A stretch of DNA of 64,000 nt from Plecoglossus altivelis (taxonomy: Eukaryota > Chordata > Actinopteri > Osmeriformes > Plecoglossidae). Shown in pieces: positions 35,901 through 47,900 of the stretch. The notes below the pieces were generated by a model. That model was not told the DNA's origin and did no database searches. It saw only the letters and a list, made by a program, of their open reading frames with translations. The stretch covers positions 8,959,575 through 9,023,574 of the forward strand of contig BROE01000022.1 in NCBI GenBank assembly GCA_036571765.1. The letters run 5' to 3'. The position numbers and the translations under genes were made by a program. How positions within the stretch are numbered: the first letter of the stretch is position 1; the number at the start of each line of letters is the position of its first letter.

Positions 35901-38900
35901 TGCCTGCCTTTTCGGCGCAACACACACAAACGCTGAGTAACCACACAACACACAAAAGCCCGTCTGATCACCAAGATCTAAGGATGTGAAATCCACTTTA
36001 AAAGAATAGCACAAGAGTATTTTCCAAGAAGTGTCAAACATTTTACTGTGTATATCGAGTTAAGAGTTTTCTTGAGTGAGACCAACGTGGCTTGTTTTGG
36101 CGAGGCAGTGGGTCCCTCAAAGGATCCGATACTACTTACTAGCTAAACAAACCAAAAAACACAGCAGTTCTGTTTCAGGAGGACAGCAGGCAGGTATGGA
36201 GGCATTACATGCACACACAACTCATGCTTAAAAGAGCATGCACACAACATGGCATGCCAAGAGGCGGAGGATGCAAGAGGGAGAGAGAAAGACACCCGAA
36301 ACACAACTGGTCAACCTGCCAAAGTGCCATGTCAGTATATCGTGTCTGCTTTGTGAGTAGTGCGTGTTTTAATGAGTGCGCATGTCAGTTCATGAGAAAC
36401 GTTTGCTGTTCACACGTCACAAACTGGGCCATTTGGCAAAGGAGGAGGCCGGGCCTACGTGGCAGCGTCCCATCCCGCCCCCTTGGTGGGTGCCAGTCTG
36501 GATCAGCTCTAATCCATCGGCTGTGGAGTAAAGAGGCTTAAGTGACCGTATCCATCCCCCTCCCCTTCCTCCCTATGCCCCCGACCTATCAAAGCCAAGG
36601 GTCACTGGCCCTTCAGCCATCTCTCTTCCAGAATAACCCCATCTACACGCTCCCTAGTCTGGGCAGGACAGACTGTGCAAGGGGGGCCGTCAGGGTGTCT
36701 TCCCCCTGTAAATGACTAGTCTTTGCCGGTTTCGTTTGGCATGCAATGGGACTCTGGATGAGGGATTGTATGGTTTGGTACCTTGTCATGCATGGGGGTA
36801 AGGGGAGGGGAGGGGGGGTAAGAGGGGGGTTGGGGTCTCTCCTGGCATTCAGCTACAGTAAGAGTCTGGTATGGGTTTGATGGGAGATAGTGGAACACGG
36901 ATGTAGACAAGCTTTCCCAAATACCTTAGTCCCTTGCCAGCCGGCCCAAATGACCGACACAGCGTGCTTATTCCTCGCCTCGTCCTTTAGACGCCGCAGT
37001 TCTCTTCGTGCCTGGGAAAGTTGGTGGGGGTTTACTTTTACGGTGATAAAAAATGTCAGTGTCCTTAGTGTTTTTGGTCGGGGGGAGGGTGAAATTAAAA
37101 CAGTATGAAGAAATGTGTGTAAAGACACAGTACTCTGTGCTTGGAGTAAGTTGATATAAAAACTATTAGGTTCTGCTGAATGAGAGTTTATAACTATATA
37201 GATTAGATATTGCAAATTACCCAGCAAACACACTGTTGGCACAGCACACTGTTCAATAAACTACAATGCTGGACAGATGGATGTCCTGTCCTTGGATTGC
37301 AATGGGGTAGACAACCGAGTGCAATTGCCCATTAGTTCATCAGGTAAGTCACACGTGTTTGTGCTTGTCACGTAACACACCAAATGGAGTTGACTACAGT
37401 ACAACATGATTCAATAAACCTTTCTGAAGTTTAATCTCACGACTGGTTAGAAAGCCCATCAATAAGATGCTGTTGACTCAGAGTTACAAAGGTCAACTTA
37501 AAAAAAAGCTTTTGACAAATCTGCATTTTATGGTCATGAAATGGTATGATACTATGTTGTAAACCAAGCCATATTGTATGTGCCAACCATGGAGTTAGAA
37601 GTCAGTAACATTTCTTTCTGAGTCCTCCTTCCCAGATACTTTAGAGGTATTTTAATTACACATGCCTAGTGAACTAGTACGTACAGTCGCGGGATCAGTC
37701 GCGTTAAGACTAGTACGTACTAGTACTAGTACGATTCATACAACATGATTCGTTATGAGACAAAGTAGTAAAGTCCCCCTGAGTACATGGGTGAAGGATG
37801 CTGAGGGAAACCGGAATACTGTTCCATAGGAGAAAACAGCTGCTTCTTAAAAGGAAGAACCCACAAAAAAAGACAAATTAGATTGAAATAAAATATGTTA
37901 GTAGGTTGATTTCCCCCATCCCAACACCTAAGGAATAATGACAAGGATGAACAAAAGACACCTGTGAGAGGGATTAGTGAACCACTGGACAACAGAGGGT
38001 GAGGGGGAGAGGGGACGATGACAAGGGGTCATGTCCCTTGTAATTTGGCAGTTTCAAGGTGGGACGAGGCATGGGAGGGGATGACGGACAGCTGGGATGG
38101 GGACACACGGTGGCAGGCTGGTTAAATACCTTGGTCCCCTGCCAGAAAGCCCAAATGACTGACACAGCGTGTTTATTCCGTGCCTCCTGCTTCAGGCGGC
38201 GCAGTTCCATCCTCGCCTGAAGGGGGCGGTAGGACGGCAGGTCAGAGTGAGGACAGAGGCAGCCGGCGGTTTAGAAAAGGAGGGGCAGAATCAGAAAGAG
38301 AGAGAGAGAGAGAGAGAAGAGTGAGAAGGTGGGGGAGAAGTGAGCAGCAGTGAGACCAGCCACAGAAGATGACTAAAGGAGGTGAAAGTGGGGTGATGTT
38401 CTTCTAATACAGTTCCCTGAAAGACTTGGGATTTCCTCAATATACATCACACCTTTGTCCGGCTGGAAGAAGAACCGCAAAGTACGACATCACATTCTCG
38501 ATGACCGAAATCACGTTCACGTACTCCTGGTCAACGTGTATGCCAACGTCTAGCACACTTAGTGCATAAGGATTAAGAGTCGGCGTGGTTAACAATATCT
38601 GTACCTGCGTGCCATGCCAGTATGCAGCAATGGTGGTCACTGCCTCTTTGCATCTCTTCTGGTACTTCAACTCTCGCAAGATCTTGCGAGCCTGTTGAAC
38701 AATAGTGAATGTTGGTTGATTATATAGGTTAATAGAACCAATATTGCTCTAAACAGTAAGGTGTGATTCAACATATATGAGGGCCAGGCAGTCCTGACAA
38801 GGTCTTACCTTCCAGCCACGAATGAAGGACTGCATCACTACGGTTGCACTCTTGATCTTCTGATACTTCTTTTGTTGCTACAAAGAAATGGCAGAATGGT

Positions 38901-41900
38901 AAATATAAAGGATCTATAGTTGAGTGTTATGTGTATCTACGTGTTTCTGTGCATGTCAGTGTGTGCAGACGGGCATCTCACCGCATAGCGTCTGTACCAG
39001 GCTGCTACGACCACCTGGCTCTTCTTGAGCAGCAGGAAGTGCGTACGGCACTTCCATCCACGGTAGATCTTCTGGATAAGAGAGGCCAGGTCCTCCAGAC
39101 AGCCCCTCCTCTTCTCTTCCAGGAAGAACAGCTGGAGGCAGTGCAGGGGAAACACCAGAACACTTAAATAGGCAAAACACCTTTTGCATTCAACAACGGT
39201 TCCGAAGGACAATGAAGATTAGATTAGGTACATAGATTTGATTGTGGATACATCTTCAATGAGTGGGCTACGTGGGCCTGAACATATCCTGTGTATCAGA
39301 CAGACACACTACCGTGTCTAGCTCTGAAGACAGGAGACATAGGGGAGGGAGGTGGGAGGGGCTAAACCACCTGGAGCCTATCTTGAAAGAACAGTGACAC
39401 ACATGACAAGGAGACATGGTGCCCAGATAAGCCCTGATACAGATTGTGGATAAGCACTGAGCACCAGCATGAGATCGGGTCGCTACTGACTTTGTTTGGT
39501 CTTCTGGGCTCACAAGGGACACTGTTCCATCTCGCAGGGTTGTAAAGGCTCCAGCTGTGCAAAGTGAACGCTCATTTCCCATGCTCACTGGCTGGGCAAA
39601 GCAGCGTCAGAACAGCTAAGTGAAAGCATGTGTGTTTCAAATGTTGGGTAAGTGCTAATTACTAGAGAAGGGGGCTCAAAAAGCACCGCTTCCTGCCCTC
39701 CAAGGCCTGGTGAAGAGATATTTGGCTTTTGGATCGCAGCTTGAGCTGGACCAAGTTGTTTCTTTGGACGTTTGTTAGGATCCAGCAGAAGGATCTGTTG
39801 CGTTGCATGTGGGTGTCAAGCTGCCAGTCAGGAGGGGCTAGCTACCGTTCTAGGGTTCCTGATGAAGATCTTGGAGCGTCCGTAAGCAAACTCCTCCGCA
39901 GGAACCTGGAGGTCAGCCATCAGCACTTCCACTCCCTCCCTACAGTAACATATGGGAAGGAGGGGACCGAGAGTGAGGGGTGGAGAAGAGAACGTCATGT
40001 TTACTACTAAACAGAGAGATTCTGACTCAAGCAACAACATAGACATTTTATGAACAGTTTATCTTCAGGGGACTCGCAGGGTTGTAAAGGCTCCAGCTGT
40101 GCAAAGTGAACGCTCATTTCCCATGCTCACTGGCTGGGCAAAGCAGCGTCAGAACAGCTAAGTGAAAGCATGTGTGTTTCAAATGTTGGGTAAGTGCTAA
40201 TTACTAGAGAAGGGGGCTCAAAAAGCACCGCTTCCTGCCCTCCAAGGCCTGGTGAAGAGATATTTGGCTTTTGGATCGCAGCTTGAGCTGGACCAAGTTG
40301 TTTCTTTGGACTTTTGTTAGGATCCAGCAGAAGGATCTGTTGCGTTGCATGTGGGTGTCAAGCTGCCAGTCAGGAGGGGCTAGCTACCGTTCTAGGGTTC
40401 CTGATGAAGATCTTGGAGCGTCCGTAAGCAAACTCCTCCGCAGGAACCTGGAGGTCAGCCATCAGCACTTCCACTCCCTCCCTACAGTAACATATGGGAA
40501 GGAGGGGACCGAGAGTGAGGGGTGGAGAAGAGAACGTCATGTTTACTACTAAACAGAGAGATTCTGACTCAAGCAACAACATAGACATTTTATGAACAGT
40601 TTATCTTCAGGGGAAAGAAAAAAATAAAACACGCAGATCCTAGAAAGAGCGTGGCAGATTTGATAAGACCATGGGGGGGGGGCGAATAGCAAGATGACAT
40701 TACAGGAGGAGATAGCAGGGCGTATCTACAGTAACATGTGGAATGAAAACATGCCTAACCTCATGAACTTCTAAATCACCATATATGGATGGCTAGATCA
40801 AGACCGCAGAAGCGCACTGGATACCAAATTCTTTAGTTCACAAACCAGCAGATATCAGTCCAAGTCCTGTCATTACAGTGAATGCATCAGCATCACTGAT
40901 TTGGAATAGATTATAGACCAACTGTCTTAACATGTCCAGGATAAAAAAGGGAAATACTGAACGACTGTATGGTTTTGATAATCAACTTAGGAAATCAGTA
41001 AGCCAGGCTATTCTAAAAAGGCTTTTAGAAACAGCTGATTGTGTTTTGGAGTTCGGTGTGGAGGGTAGGAGCAAATAAATACTTAAGCGCATGTGTATGT
41101 GTGTGTGTGTGTATGTGGGTGATTGTGTGTACATGATGGAACTGCATTGAAGACTGGGCGTGCATGTCTTTGTTAGGGTAGCCTAAACACGGCAAGTTTT
41201 CCAGACAGGCAGTGTTACACCTACCTAGTGGGTCCTCTCCAGTGGGGCCAAGTCTGCTTGCAGAGCATCTTGTAGCGCTCCAGGCACGGCTCGTAGGCCT
41301 GTCGGAAGGCGTAGCCCGCCCTCCTCACACGCACGTTCTCCATGAGGCCAAGGTAGCGCACCTGGTGGCACACCAGCGAGTCCGTGAAGATGTGGGCTGC
41401 CTTCTTGTCATTGGGCTTGATGCACCTGAGGACAGACGTGGGAGAGGAGGTTACTGGGTGTGACCGATGCATCTCTGCGTTCCAGATTCTGCACATGAGC
41501 CCCCGAAGAAATACGAGTGTGTATGTGAGTAAGCGTGTGTGTGTGTCAGACAGACACCTGATGTAGTTGGGGTTCTTGGTCTGCAGGTTCCTCATGAGTG
41601 TGCCCACTGAGGCCCTGAACTGGAAGCCAGCAGTAGGTGGTCTCTTCAGGTTGACCTTGGCAGGGTTGCCCTCTGGGAAAATCTGCTTCATGAGACTGTG
41701 GTTGGCCTTGTACATGGCCTGGGACAGGTCTCTGTACAGCAGGTCGTTGTTCTTGTCTACAAAACCCTCCACACGGTACAATACCTACGCAGACGGACAA
41801 AAGAAAAATGGGATGGGAAAACATGAACGGGAATCGTCACACTAAAATAAACCATTGTCTGCTCACTATCCGTGCAAATGTAATTGTTAACAGAGATAGA

Positions 41901-44900
41901 AAATAATCAGGATTTGTATGTTTGAGTTTCTCATGCAACCATCTGCACGTGTTCAATGTGTGAGTCTACTTCGGCTTATTTACTTAATAATAAATAAATG
42001 AATACCATTAGCTCAGTAAGTCCCATTCAAAGCACAGCAAAGCTGAGAAAATGCTGCCCTTAAACGCCTATAGCTGACCGCAGGGCATGTGGACCAGGCA
42101 GGGATTATCAGCCTATTCACCCAGAGTAGTCTCTGCAAAGCTGGGGATATTCTAACTGTTTCTTATCCATCATGAGTGGAGAGCATCCTATACATAGCAT
42201 TGTTGGTTGTTGCAATTACACAAATGACAATTCAGGTTATGCTGCTCGCCCCAATGTACAGCGCTTGGGAGATTCTAATCCCCCTCGTCACCTCCAGTAA
42301 ACCAAGGTGTCCCTCCCTTTCCCACTTTACCTTCCCAGCATAGTGCTGAATACGGAAACAGCTGTGAGGCAGGCTGTGGTCCGTCAGGAACTTGGAGTTC
42401 TTGCTAAGGCGGCTCTCAAAGTGCTGGTGTTCGGCGCAGATGGTGTTCAGCTTGTCCAAGAAGGTGTCGTCCGTCACCGTGCCTGGACGAAGGCACTCCT
42501 CATCCAGCATGGCCAGGATGCCATTCTGGTTCTGGACAGGAGGCGTAGATGGACGAGGGACGGAGGAGGGATGGAAGGAAAGGACAAGGCACGAGTGAAA
42601 AAGATGCGAGTTTATAGGAATGGAGGAAATGAAATGTCAACCTTGTTAAAAGTAGTCTGAAGTAGACATTTTCTTGGCAAAAGCCAGGTTCAGGAATTCC
42701 ACTGTTCTAAGGAAAGTAGCGGATTACTATGACATGCTTGGACAAGAGTTGTCCTTCTGTGTGACTCGTAGATTCTTGGAAAATAGCTGTGTTTGCTTTT
42801 CAAGAACTAGGAGACACCAAGTCAGACTTACATTCTCGATGAGGTCACAGATAATGGCGTTGTTGAAATATTCAATGTTGGTCCACTCAATGTCCTGTGA
42901 CAAACAAAAACAAGGGAGGAGTTAGTCTTTTCCTGCTCCTCTTCTGACTTTCACTTAAAGCTTCCAAGAAAGTATCGTGTGGCGTAATCGCACCTCATCA
43001 CCTAGACTTACTTATACAGACCTGAGTGGTTTAAGAGATAAAGCTATTGACCTTCCCTCCTCTTAGACAGCTAATCAATGGGCATCTAGTCAATAGATTA
43101 ACAAGGTATAACTGTTCCTTGATCATCTGGAATATCTGGCCAGACGCAGAGTGAAGCAGACGTACAGTACGTCTCTGCAGAGTGGTGGTTAGTAGGTGGA
43201 CACTGCAGCAAAATACTCCCATACAACACATTCTCAGTAAGGTTTTGTTGTCTTGACAGCTTGATGAATCATAGATTACACTAAATGCGTCACTTAGTAT
43301 AATTTTACTCAGGGAGGAGTGAGTAGAGTGTTGGACTAAGATTGGGATGTGGCTAAGGTTGGTTTAGACTAAGGGACCAGATCTGGGCGGGGGGTGGGGG
43401 GGGTTTGCGATCTAGGATGGGGACTCTGGATTGGTGGTCCTCCCACTCTCTCCCCGACTGTGGTATTTTCCCATGCACTGGTCTGGAAGGGGGCCAGAGA
43501 GTGGAATATCATGGTGGGGAGGTCAAGAGAGCAGCACTCACATACTTAGAGCTTTGAAAGCAAACAGAGCCCCGAGCCCCATGGGGAGAAGTGTGTTTAC
43601 CCCTGCTGGAGTGAAGGATCACTTCCGTCCCCAAACCCAAGATGGAGAAGAAGGAGAGAGAGAGAGGAATTTAAGAAAGAGAAAGATGGGGAGGCAGGGG
43701 GTGGGTGGAAGAGTCCTTGAACAAGTGATGGTGAGAAGAGGAGCGAGTAAGGGTGTGAGGGTATGCAGAGTCAGAGAGGAGGAAAACGATGGAACAGAAC
43801 ATGAGGACGACGGAGGAAACTGAGGAGAAGATGAGGCTAGAGGTTGAGCAGACTGGACAATAATACAGCCCAGACGTACCAAAACAACCACCAAAATGAG
43901 GTCGTCGACGTGTGGGTGTAAGCGTTAGGTGGGGGAGGGGGACTGGATGGTGGGGGTGAGGGAGAGGCTAAATGACATGGTGATGGATGCGCGGCTTCCC
44001 TTGCCACTCCCATCCTGCTGCAAACTCCTCTGGACTCACCTCTCTGATGTACTCCTCCTGCTCCTCGCGCAGAGTCAGCTCTATGAAGATCTGCTGAAGT
44101 TTCTCATTGCAGTAGTTGATAATGAACTGTTCAAAGCTGTTGTCCTGTGGAGGCAGCCAGATGCACATCTTAGACTTATGAGCCATTGTAAACAAAAATA
44201 ATCTTGTCACGTGGTATGAGTTGAAATACTGGTGGGAGGTAATGCAGGACTAGCGTGAACTAATAAGATGTCTGTATTTAGAACAACAACAAAAAAAAAA
44301 CTTTCCACCTATTAGACGCCACCTGTTTCTATTTTGCCCTGACAATGCTGCCACAAGCCCTCTGGGTCACTCTGGGGTCCTGCTCTGTTCTCTAATAGAT
44401 TCCACAAGACCTTCCAAATTCCTCTCACAATTCCTTCAACATTATGCCATGCTGACAAAGGAAAAAATCTCTTTCCAAGCATACAGCATAGTAAATTGTC
44501 TTTTTTCCTTACTGCTGTGGGAACTGTTGTCTTGTAAAGATCAGACAATGCCGATGAACCAGGCTGGGAATTCCTGGCCAACAAATTCCTTGAAAATGGT
44601 CACAACCTTATTGCTTAACAGCTAGTACTGTACAAACAGTCAAGTATTGGACAATAGATGACTGTCAGTAAAAATGTTATCTACTTCAGCTATCACCAGA
44701 TAAAAATCTATCCTAGGCCTAGATCAAAAGCCTGACAGTTTGTTTTTAAAGAGAATACCTTTTTAAAACCATTTTTATGAGTCATATATAACGAATAACC
44801 AATCGTTAAACATTAGCGAGCATGATCAAAAAAAATAAAGAACACCAAATTATGCCTCTTTTCCATCAATTATGACCGGAGTATCTGCATTTATACATTT

Positions 44901-47900
44901 GTCTTGGTTAGGTAACAGCAACATTTTCTGGGGTTAGAAAACTTTTCATTTGCTTAGGATATTCTATGGTTAGGACTGCGATGAAAGACGCGCTGGCCTA
45001 CTCTGATAAGGAAGAGCAGTAAACACACACAGCAGCAGAGGAAGCGTGTTCATACACACTGGTGTGCTTGCTCCTTTCCCTGAGAGAGGAACCAGCATGC
45101 CTTCAACCTCGTCAAACACGCCACTGCAACACAGAAGCATCTCTGCTACACACGGCGCATGTCGTACTTTCAAAGGGGAGCTGATATCAGGCTGAAACAA
45201 CACGGGCCCCGTCTTCAAACAAGAGCCATCTAGGCTGGTCCCTGCAGTGCTCTTTGACTTGCCGCGCCGGTACCAGCTTTTGGGCTTGTGAATTTTACAT
45301 GTCAAAAGACACTGCGGAGCACAGTCAGATGAGGCTTTGCAGGAAAGGCTTTGCTCACAAACAGAGCAGGGAAAAACACGGCCCGCTACAGTGGGCTGCA
45401 TTCAAAAGTAGGGTTTGGTCTTTTCAGACAGGCAGCACGCTGCACCCTTGGGTGCCTGTGTTGTCCAGATAAAGGATCTGAATTAGGACTAGGATTAGAG
45501 GCATCACAGCATGCACACTGGCACAGCAAACTCTCCTCGGCAGGCGTACTTACTCCATCCTGTCGAGCCAGACACAACAACATTCAGGAGAGAAGAAGGG
45601 CTTCAAAGTGAGTTGGGAACCAGGGATATGGGACAGTGCACTTGTGGATGTTAAAGATACTTACAGTACAGACCGTTTTAGGTCAGTAGTTAGATCAATC
45701 ATAAAAAATATAAACTTTTGACAACTATTAGTACATGGAGGTGCTTTCGGTAATAAGGAATTGATTATGACGTCACTTCTCTTGGACGTCATGACCCTTA
45801 CCTCAAAGATCTCAAAACCATAGATGTCCAGCACACCCATCACCTTGTGGCGTGTTTTGGCTTGAGCCTGAGAGGAGAAACAGTCACAAAAACGTTTGAA
45901 GCTCATGTACACATGCATGGGCACACACACAGACACACGTGAGAGCTATGTTCAGGGTTCCCGTATGGTCGTACCTTGATGCTTTCATTGATCCTGGTAA
46001 CCAGCCAGCTAAAGAGACGGCTATACAGGTTTTTGGCAAGAGCATCCCGGGCGTAGTATGCCTACAGAAACAACAACAAAAACAGCGACGAGTTCCTGAA
46101 TTTATAAACAACTCATCAACAGGACTGTATTCTGTAATCAGCATGACCTCATTGACAAACACATTTGAACGGAACCAGACTTTCAATTAAAGAGCGGTCC
46201 CATGACGACGGCTCAAGTAAATAATCCGGCCAGAGGAGTTACATGAGTTACTTGTAAAGCTCAGTCCGTGAGCTTTACAGGCGTGGGTGATACTGAGACA
46301 AACACAGGCCTCAGAACTCAGATCAGCAATGCTAGGGGATGGAAGGGTGTATAACATCACTAAAGGGAATTCCATCCCTGCATTTTTCTCATTCCTTAAC
46401 CACAATGGAGCACCAGTGAAAATTACAGATGGAGATGTCTGGATGGGCGTGTCCACGAGTCAAGGAGGACTTTAAGGACAGTTTATCAGGCTCATGTGTC
46501 ATGTTCACTTGTTAAACAAACAACATGCAAAGAGACATGAGGCCAGTGGAATGGAGGGGCGAAGGGGTTGATGGTGTTTGAAACCGCTGATGTTGCTAGG
46601 CAAATTGACTAGATGGTCTACAGTGTTGCCAGACGGCTCTCTTCCGACATGAGTCGTGATTTATTGTCTCCTTCTTCCTCCATTCTACCCCTTGTTTACT
46701 CAAGAAGCCGGATGTTTGTGACAGAATGTTCTGGGCTCACACACAGTTTCACCATAGTATTACCGCACAGTATCTGTTACAGGGATGGTCAAATCAAGCT
46801 CAGAAGACAAACGGATCGCTGAAACCTTTACAGAGAGAGAGGGATGGTTCGCCCCCTTCCCTCTCAGCCTGAACTCAAAAACCTCCGAAATATGACCTAG
46901 ATCTGCAATAAAAACATCATCTATAATTGATAGGTTTTTCGTTTTTTGTGTGTAGTAGACATGGAGGGGGTGGGAGGTGGGGGGGTGGCGGGGAGGGTGG
47001 AGCTAGTCAGACGGAAGTAATAGCTCTCATCCTTGGAACCGTGTGCCTGGCTGTCAGAGAATCCCTTGTGACCTGGCAGAAGCAGACTCTGGGTGGTGTG
47101 TTGTCATACATGGTGAAACCGAGCCTTGTTCTGACCTGAGACACGTTGAGGGTCGTGGACACCTTCTCCATTTTGGCCTCCACGGTACGGTAGCTGAAAG
47201 CCCTTTCCAGGACCGACTGCTCGATCCCCAGCAGCTCACACATCTCCTTCAGGTCTGGTGGGCAGAACGCATGAAAACACACTTAAGGAACAGGAGGGGC
47301 AACAAAAAAAACAGGCCTCAACAAGCTCCGTGTGTTTACAGTCACTTGACTGAGATACACTTCTGCTGAGATTAGCATTATGAGCCGTTGCAAAAGCCGA
47401 TAACCATCACAAACCCACTGAACAGGAGAAAACAACATTCGACCATTAAGGTCATGTAGGTCTAGTTACAGATGGTGATACCATTACGCTCTATGGGCGA
47501 TGTTGTCTCATTATACCTGTGAACAGGAGACCATGTGGGTGCAAACACTAAATCCTGCCAGGAGGCCATGGGCTGATGGCCAGATTAGGTGATCAAAACT
47601 CTATCTGTCTGAGGGATCTCCTTGGCTGGCATCAGGGGTGTGGGTGGAGTCCTTGGGGCCATCCCCTCCCCTCTCTACTCTCCGAAACCATTGCTCGCCA
47701 TGGTAGCCTCACAAAGTAGAGTTTAAAAAGAGCTGCTAAACACCATTAGCTGTAATGTACTTAGTTTCAACAGTCAGGTTTCCCTACAGTGCTGCCTTAT
47801 GGACGAACAAGTTTAGATCAAGTTATTTTTGACAGCAATTCAACTGGTGGAAACAGATACTTCAATAGTCTGTAAAAAATTGAACACAACTACCATTGTC

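Noticed and set aside
39729..40552. Pair of identical 93-codon plus-strand frames
   Set aside because: They are antisense shadows of the duplicated myo1b exon region; the identity is explained by the 542-bp duplication.
41212..41845. Plus-strand frames opposite the myo1b motor exons
   Set aside because: They are antisense to two well-supported exons and have no independent support.
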